Below are positions 59,217 through 64,000 of a stretch of DNA of 64,000 bases, one piece after another (position 1 is the first letter of the stretch; each line of letters opens with the position of its first letter). Where the stretch lies: contig OX344751.2 of NCBI GenBank assembly GCA_947034885.2, positions 4,774,001-4,838,000 on the forward strand, written 5' to 3'. Under the pieces are notes generated by a model. It worked only from the letters and a program-made list of their open reading frames with translations, was not told the origin of the DNA and searched no databases. Position numbers and translations under genes: made by a program. Source of the DNA: Thuidium tamariscinum (lineage: Eukaryota; Streptophyta; Bryopsida; Hypnales; Thuidiaceae).

Positions 59217-59612
59217 AGGTAGAACCACTTATAATTGATCATTTAAGGTATTTGAAACATGATTTGGTGTAGTATAAGGCAAAACAATATTTTTAGATGT
59301 GCAAAGATAAAAATGATGGAGATTGCAAAAAAATTGGTAATTTTATTGTATGAACTGAAATTACTATAAATTTTAAAAGGCCAAAAGTGTTGCAAACCTA
59401 TAGCCAATGTGTAGATTCTTTCAATTACAACCATAGAAGAACTCCATTCTTGTTCCTTACTTCTTTCTTACTTGTTCATTAGCTTTGGGACATGTGTTAT
59501 AAACTTATTAGTCCCAACCTTGATAAAGAAGAAAACATGCATTCTAAGTTGTGGTTGGAAATTTGTTTTAGCCTTACTGGAAATAAATAAAGTCTACAAG
59601 GTGGTTCTACCT
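59217..59612 (+). mobile_element. TA-flanked MITE, 396 bp
   Basis: TA at 59215-59216 and 59613-59614. The ends are AGGTAGAACCACTTATAA and, inverted, AGGTAGAACCACCTTGTAG. The tips resemble family M (AGGTAGAAGCAC), so they may share a transposase. Interior related to 19826-20232. Confidence 0.85.
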
Positions 59613-59614
59613 TA

Positions 59615-60401
59615 GTGCATTTAGATGTATGGTTGTTGCTTTGAAACAATCAAGTGTTTCTTGTTGTGAATTAGCAGGGCTAGAACACTCAATAGTTTCT
59701 TGAAGCCTAGTGGTTATATCTATCTGCAGTTGTTCTACAATAGCTATGGCAAAGCTAGAGCCCCTGTGGGTGATCAATATTCCCTCTGTGCTACTAAAAT
59801 CTTCCCAAGTTCTTCCTACAAAGATTGTAAATCAACCTAATTAGGAAGTTTTTAGTGAAATAGAGGGAGTAATCAACATTGAAGGAATATGGATTCTTAG
59901 TATGCTTTCAGTGCTAGGAGTATGGATTCTTGGTATGCTTTTTCTTGGTATGCTTTCAATGTGAGTATTGCTCTTGAGGTGAGGCCTTAAGGGAGGCAAT
60001 TCATTTTCTGACCACTTAAGCAATTGAGCATATTTGGATTGTAGGTAAATTGAGGAGGAAATTTTCCCATGTACAAAAATAGATTTGAAAAGGATTCCAT
60101 ATTTTAATTTTCTTTTTTTGAAAACATAATAACTGTGAACTTTCTAGTTGAAGGTCAAGTTCATCCCTCACCAGTCATCTTAGTCTTCCTATTTTTGCCT
60201 AAGGTTTGGTTGCAAAATCAACCAAAGACTAATTGCAATATCAAGAGACTAGTAGCCAATCATAATGCACCACAACTCTGTTGAGATGTGCACCATAATT
60301 GATCACTACTCATCTTTATTGCACAGAAAAAAAAAAACCTACAATGCAAGAATGGGGTCAATGATTTGGGTTGCTTCCCATATTTGAAGCTTTTTTACAG
60401 C
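59615..60401 (+). other. Spacer, no gene
   Basis: It includes a small cluster of GTATGGATTCTTGGTATGCTTT-like direct repeats at 59888-59960 and nothing else recognisable. Confidence 0.4.
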
Positions 60402-60403
60402 TA

Positions 60404-60712
60404 AGGGAGGAGGTCCATAAACCGACCATCTAAGGGCTGGAACAGAGTTTTGGGCAGGTCAAACATCTTGAAATATTTTTCAATGAATTTTTCTTGAAAG
60501 ACAGCTTGAATAGGCATCGAACCCAAGTCGTTTCATATTTTTTGGAGCTCTGTAGAATTAGTTATGAATTTCTGAAGTCAATATGGCATAGGGCTCCAAA
60601 ACCACCCACCTCCTCAAACGTTCACTGGTTGTACATTACTGTAAAGATCAAAAAGCATCATGTACCAGAAATATACATTTCAGAAGGTGAGCGGTTTTGG
60701 AGCCTCCTCCCT
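60404..60712 (-). mobile_element. TA-flanked MITE, family S, copy 2
   Basis: TA at 60402-60403 and 60713-60714. The ends are AGGGAGGAGGTCCATAAACC and, inverted, AGGGAGGAGGCTCCAAAACC. It is a reverse-orientation copy of 28005-28330 with high visible similarity along its length. Confidence 0.92.
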
Positions 60713-60714
60713 TA

Positions 60715-61436
60715 AGTCTTACTCACATGAGCCTGACAGATTCGACAACTTCCTCATGTTCAGTTATGAGTACAATATAAGTTACTGTATCATATCGCAG
60801 TGCTGATTGGAACCTTCACTTGTCCCCCCAAAAGCAGTGTGTCAGTGTAAATAATCGGCTTTTTAATTGGTAGCTGGTTATGAAGGATTCGGGACTTTGG
60901 TGGTGATGGCAAAATCAGGGTGGCAGTCAACCAGTCGTGTGTGGCAACAGAAGAGTTGGGAGACGTGGTAAATTTCCAGTGAGCGGGGTATAAGGAAAAC
61001 CCACGCTGTGACCTCGTCACCACATCCAGTTGCATGCACAGTCCGTGCTGAGGGACTGGAAAAACTGTGGACTCTTTCTCCTTGTATAAAGTGACTTACA
61101 TTGGGCTGATGCAAAACAATATGCACAGGGTCGTTGATTGGAGTTGAAAATATAAAGCATTAATGCATGTGCTTCGTGTTATATAGTATCGGTACAGTGC
61201 TGTAGTGTTACTCACCTTAAGGGACTCGAAGTTACTGAGAGCCATTTGGACTGGCTCTCTGGCTGCATGGAGAAGGAAATATCGACCGAGAAGTCCGTGG
61301 TCAATGAAATCTAGAAAAGGAGAATTGATGGTTAGTCTCGTAGCAAGTTCAGGAACTGGCTACTGTAGATTAATTGAAGAGGTGAACCCCAAAATCTAGG
61401 AATAAATATTCTTGCACAGAAGCTCATCAGGTTTAA
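60715..61436 (-). other. 3' flank beyond the histidine kinase gene, no gene
   Basis: Balanced composition, several short frames without family resemblance. It may include the end of the histidine kinase 3' UTR. Confidence 0.35.
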
Positions 61437-61442
61437 TTTATT
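61437..61442 (-). terminator. Candidate poly(A) signal of the histidine kinase gene
   Basis: AATAAA on the minus strand, about 170 bases after the stop codon. Confidence 0.4.
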
Positions 61443-61609
61443 TGTCGTAATGATTAGAGCTGTGATGCTGATGAGTTTCACGAATTGAGACTCCGTTCAC
61501 CTCCTTGACTGATGTTCTAAGAATACTGTTTGACGAAGTTTAGGTCACATAATGCCATTGTTGATTTGGTGCTGGGACTTCTAAATCAGAGTAAATACCC
61601 TGTTCGCAC

Positions 61610-64000
61610 TCAAGGGTCAAGAACTCGGTTATTGACAGGGTCGTCGTTGATTTTCTTCAGCCGCTCAAGCAGCTTCTCGAGTGTCAACGGCTTGCATATG
61701 AACTCGTCAAAACCACTCTGGGCGCACTTCACCATATCACGGTCTGCCAGAAGCACCAGAACACAATCATGGGCTGAGCAACTAAGGAAATCTAATCATG
61801 TGCAGTCCAAGGAGTCTAGAACATGAATTTGACTGCAGGAAATTCGGGAGCTGTGACTCGTCCATGCAGAAAGCTTGAGACGGAGCAGGCATTAATATAG
61901 TGTCAATATATTGCTTAGGAGATATTTCTAATCTCATTAATAGTTGTAACCAAGTGTATAACTGAAAGTTTAAGCTACGCACGCACTAACATCGTGAATA
62001 CTTCTGTAAAACCCCACGGCCACGGAGGACGATCTGTCGACATGTTCTCAACAAGCAAGGACTCTGTTACCGTATTTAATTTGACTTGCATAACATGTCT
62101 CTCACATGCCCCCATGGAATTCTCCATTGATATAAGCTGCATTGAGATTACGCAATAATTAAGATCATAACAAAGTTGACGTCGTGGTCTGATGAAGTTT
62201 ACCGCTAACATTAGCAGTAAGCGCAAATATAGTCAAACGCTTCCTTGGTGGCTCTTGTAATTCTTCCCAGTCCCGAAACTGCTGCACCTGTAAACCCCTC
62301 CCAAAATAAAGGCACAATCAGGGAACTCATCCTTGCCCGTTTCAATGGCTACCGATAGTATTTTAGAAGAAACGTTGAGAGCTTTTTTGGCAGTCATTCG
62401 CCTCTCAATTACTCAAAAGAGTAATTCATATGAATCGCGGAACGAACGACCTACACTCAAATAGAGCAGAGTATTACCGCATGAGTGCCATCCAAAACAG
62501 GCATCTGGAGGTCCATGAGCACTAAGTCGAACTGTGGAGGCAAATCCTTGTCATCTGTCGCAACCTCTTGATTAGCAGGTACTTTGCAAAGGACATCTAG
62601 AGCCTCCCGGCCATTGCATACCACTGTGACATCGCAATTGATACTCCGCAATAAACGTTGCCCTACCTTGCGATTGACTGCATCATCCTCTGCCAGCAAT
62701 ACCTGCAAAATTGTGCAAAGAAACTTGTTAGCAGCAGATTATAAACGGTTTCAAGGGTCACACTATAAAGCCACATCTAAAATGTTATAAACCATTCAGT
62801 GTTAAACCCTAAGAAATGCACTGTGAGGATTTTTCAAAACCAAGGTTCATCGAAAATGAAAAAAGTCACTGAATCATGACAAATTTCACAACCTTGAATG
62901 TATCTTTTCTTAAAGTGCCACTTTACACTCACTAAAAGAGAGAACGTGGAAACCTTTCTGCCTTGAAGAAGCTCTATTCCGTCTAATGGAGGTGCATCAG
63001 GACTTTGGTTGGATGAAGAGCTGGGTGGGCTTTTTACGGTTTCTTGTGCAACTGCTTTACCCTTTGCAACCTTGGCTGCTCCTCCAATGTAATTGGGCCT
63101 GGTTGGCGCAGAAATTTCCCCATTATGCTCTGGTTCTGTACTGTGCACCGAGCACTCATTCCACCAAAAACTCATACCAATCAGGACAAAATCGTCAAAA
63201 GCAAAAACAAGGACAATACCAGATTTTTACACAGCAAATGCTACTGCCAAAATATTCCCAACACTCACAATTCAAGCAGTAGAACCCGAAAATTTATAAT
63301 GTAGGTTGAAAAAAGTTTACTTCAAGGCTGTCATCTTTGGCACAGCATCCTGAGATCGGTGATGCAGCTGGACCTGTACTGGCTGCAAAACAACCTCAAT
63401 TTTACTAGTTATAATGGCCATAAATACTCCTGAATATGAATCAACTGAACCCATCAGCACTCTTCAAACTTTGAAGATATGACAGTCAAAGATAACGATA
63501 GTAAAAAATTCAGTGACAGAAAGACGTTCCACGAGGCATTCATACCTCAAGAATGTAGACTTCCCCTGGTGGTCTTATCGACTTTATCATGACGGCTTCG
63601 TCAAGACTCGATACTCTGGGCCCATTGGCCATGTTAAGCGGGAGTAAAGAAGCAGTGGCAATGGCTGGAATAATCGGCTTATTGTCCCCACCAACTGGAT
63701 CCCAATTTTGATTCGGAACCTCCGGTGAACCACTCCAGGGTACGGATTGTCTCCGTGGTCGAATGGCTACGGGGGTGTCTCCTTCAACTAGCTTTGGACC
63801 TCTAGTAACTCCTTTGGACTGGTTTGCCAGAAGCTCTTCCTGATGAGTCTGACAAGATGTAGACATTTGTAAGGTTGAATAGAAGTGCATTTTCGAACTC
63901 ACGGAAGAGTCAAATCAACCCTGGATCACATCTCGTTAAAAGTGATCTGACTAGTGTTAAGTCTTTAGCAACAGCTTACCACTGGAGAGAAATTGAGAAT
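61610..64000 (-). CDS. Hybrid sensor histidine kinase, C-terminal receiver part, 5' end beyond window
   Basis: Read right to left, the exons are >64000-63980, 63848-63546, 63382-63321, 63140-62954, 62702-62478, 62287-62203 and 61743-61610. All are GT-AG with agreeing phases, giving over 330 residues in the window. The first three to four exons form a Pro/Ser-rich linker. The receiver starts at QGRK-VLLAEDD (acidic pair E, D), has the phospho-acceptor Asp in VLMDLQMPVLDG, the Thr of FALTANVS and the Lys of FICKPL, so it looks active. An insertion of about 15 residues lies before the phospho-acceptor strand. A receiver at the C-terminus of a multi-exon plant gene indicates a hybrid kinase that passes phosphate to a histidine phosphotransfer protein. 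The kinase and sensor parts lie outside, so the ligand is unknown. It does not match my memory of AHK2-4, AHK5, CKI1 or ETR1 closely. Confidence 0.82.

Noticed and set aside
1-64000. tRNA or rRNA genes
   Set aside because: I looked for T-loop words of the GGTTCRANNCC type with a matching acceptor stem and for conserved rRNA blocks, and found none.

Overview
The window looks like nuclear DNA of a land plant. It has four intron-containing, plant-type genes with GT-AG splice sites, set in very AT-rich intergenic DNA full of short non-autonomous transposons. The mix of angiosperm-like core proteins with unusual domain layouts (a CCCH finger in a Pumilio protein, an unfamiliar hybrid histidine kinase) makes me favour a bryophyte or other early-diverging land plant. 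This placement is a guess and not shown by the sequence. I see no bacterial features, operons, rRNA, tRNA or CRISPR arrays.

Left part (1-14.7 kb): a complete eight-exon Nudix hydrolase gene (1245-4701, +, 310 aa) is followed by two decayed mobile elements. Next comes a complete ten-exon half-size ABC transporter of the plastid ABCB29 type (9559-14670, +, 703 aa). All splice phases in both genes agree.

Middle part (about 15-44.8 kb): 30 kb without a convincing gene. Most of it can be read as overlapping miniature inverted-repeat elements (MITEs) of several superfamilies. (i) The main family has ends like CCCTTGAAGG and is flanked by TTAA, a piggyBac-like signature. Two members abut and share one TTAA. 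(ii) CACTA-like hairpins have 3-bp target duplications; one has its matching empty site elsewhere in the window. (iii) Mutator-like MITEs have 9-10 bp target duplications. (iv) TA-flanked MITEs. (v) A family with GGGTGATTGCAAGAAACAC ends has one copy turned into a 1.1-kb palindrome. (vi) A 1.35-kb foldback is built from 175-bp tandem units. A nested cluster of at least ten elements lies at 27.8-33.5 kb. No transposase gene is visible anywhere, so all were presumably mobilised in trans. One decayed protein-coding fragment lies at 19.3-19.8 kb.

Right part (44.9-64 kb): a GC-rich leader region precedes a five-exon Pumilio/PUF RNA-binding protein gene (48375-52384, +, 966 aa) of the Arabidopsis APUM7-12 type, with a CCCH zinc finger in its N-terminal half. 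Its eight repeats have side chains that predict binding to 5'-UGUAUAUA. After another repeat-rich stretch (53.6-60.7 kb), the 3' end of a hybrid sensor histidine kinase gene runs off the right edge on the minus strand (61610 to >64000). It carries a complete C-terminal receiver domain.

The four genes have no evident functional link: nucleotide-diphosphate housekeeping, plastid transport, post-transcriptional control and phosphorelay signalling. Only hand reading was possible. Exon borders rest on splice signals, phase and recalled family similarity, and element borders rest on visible terminal inverted repeats.
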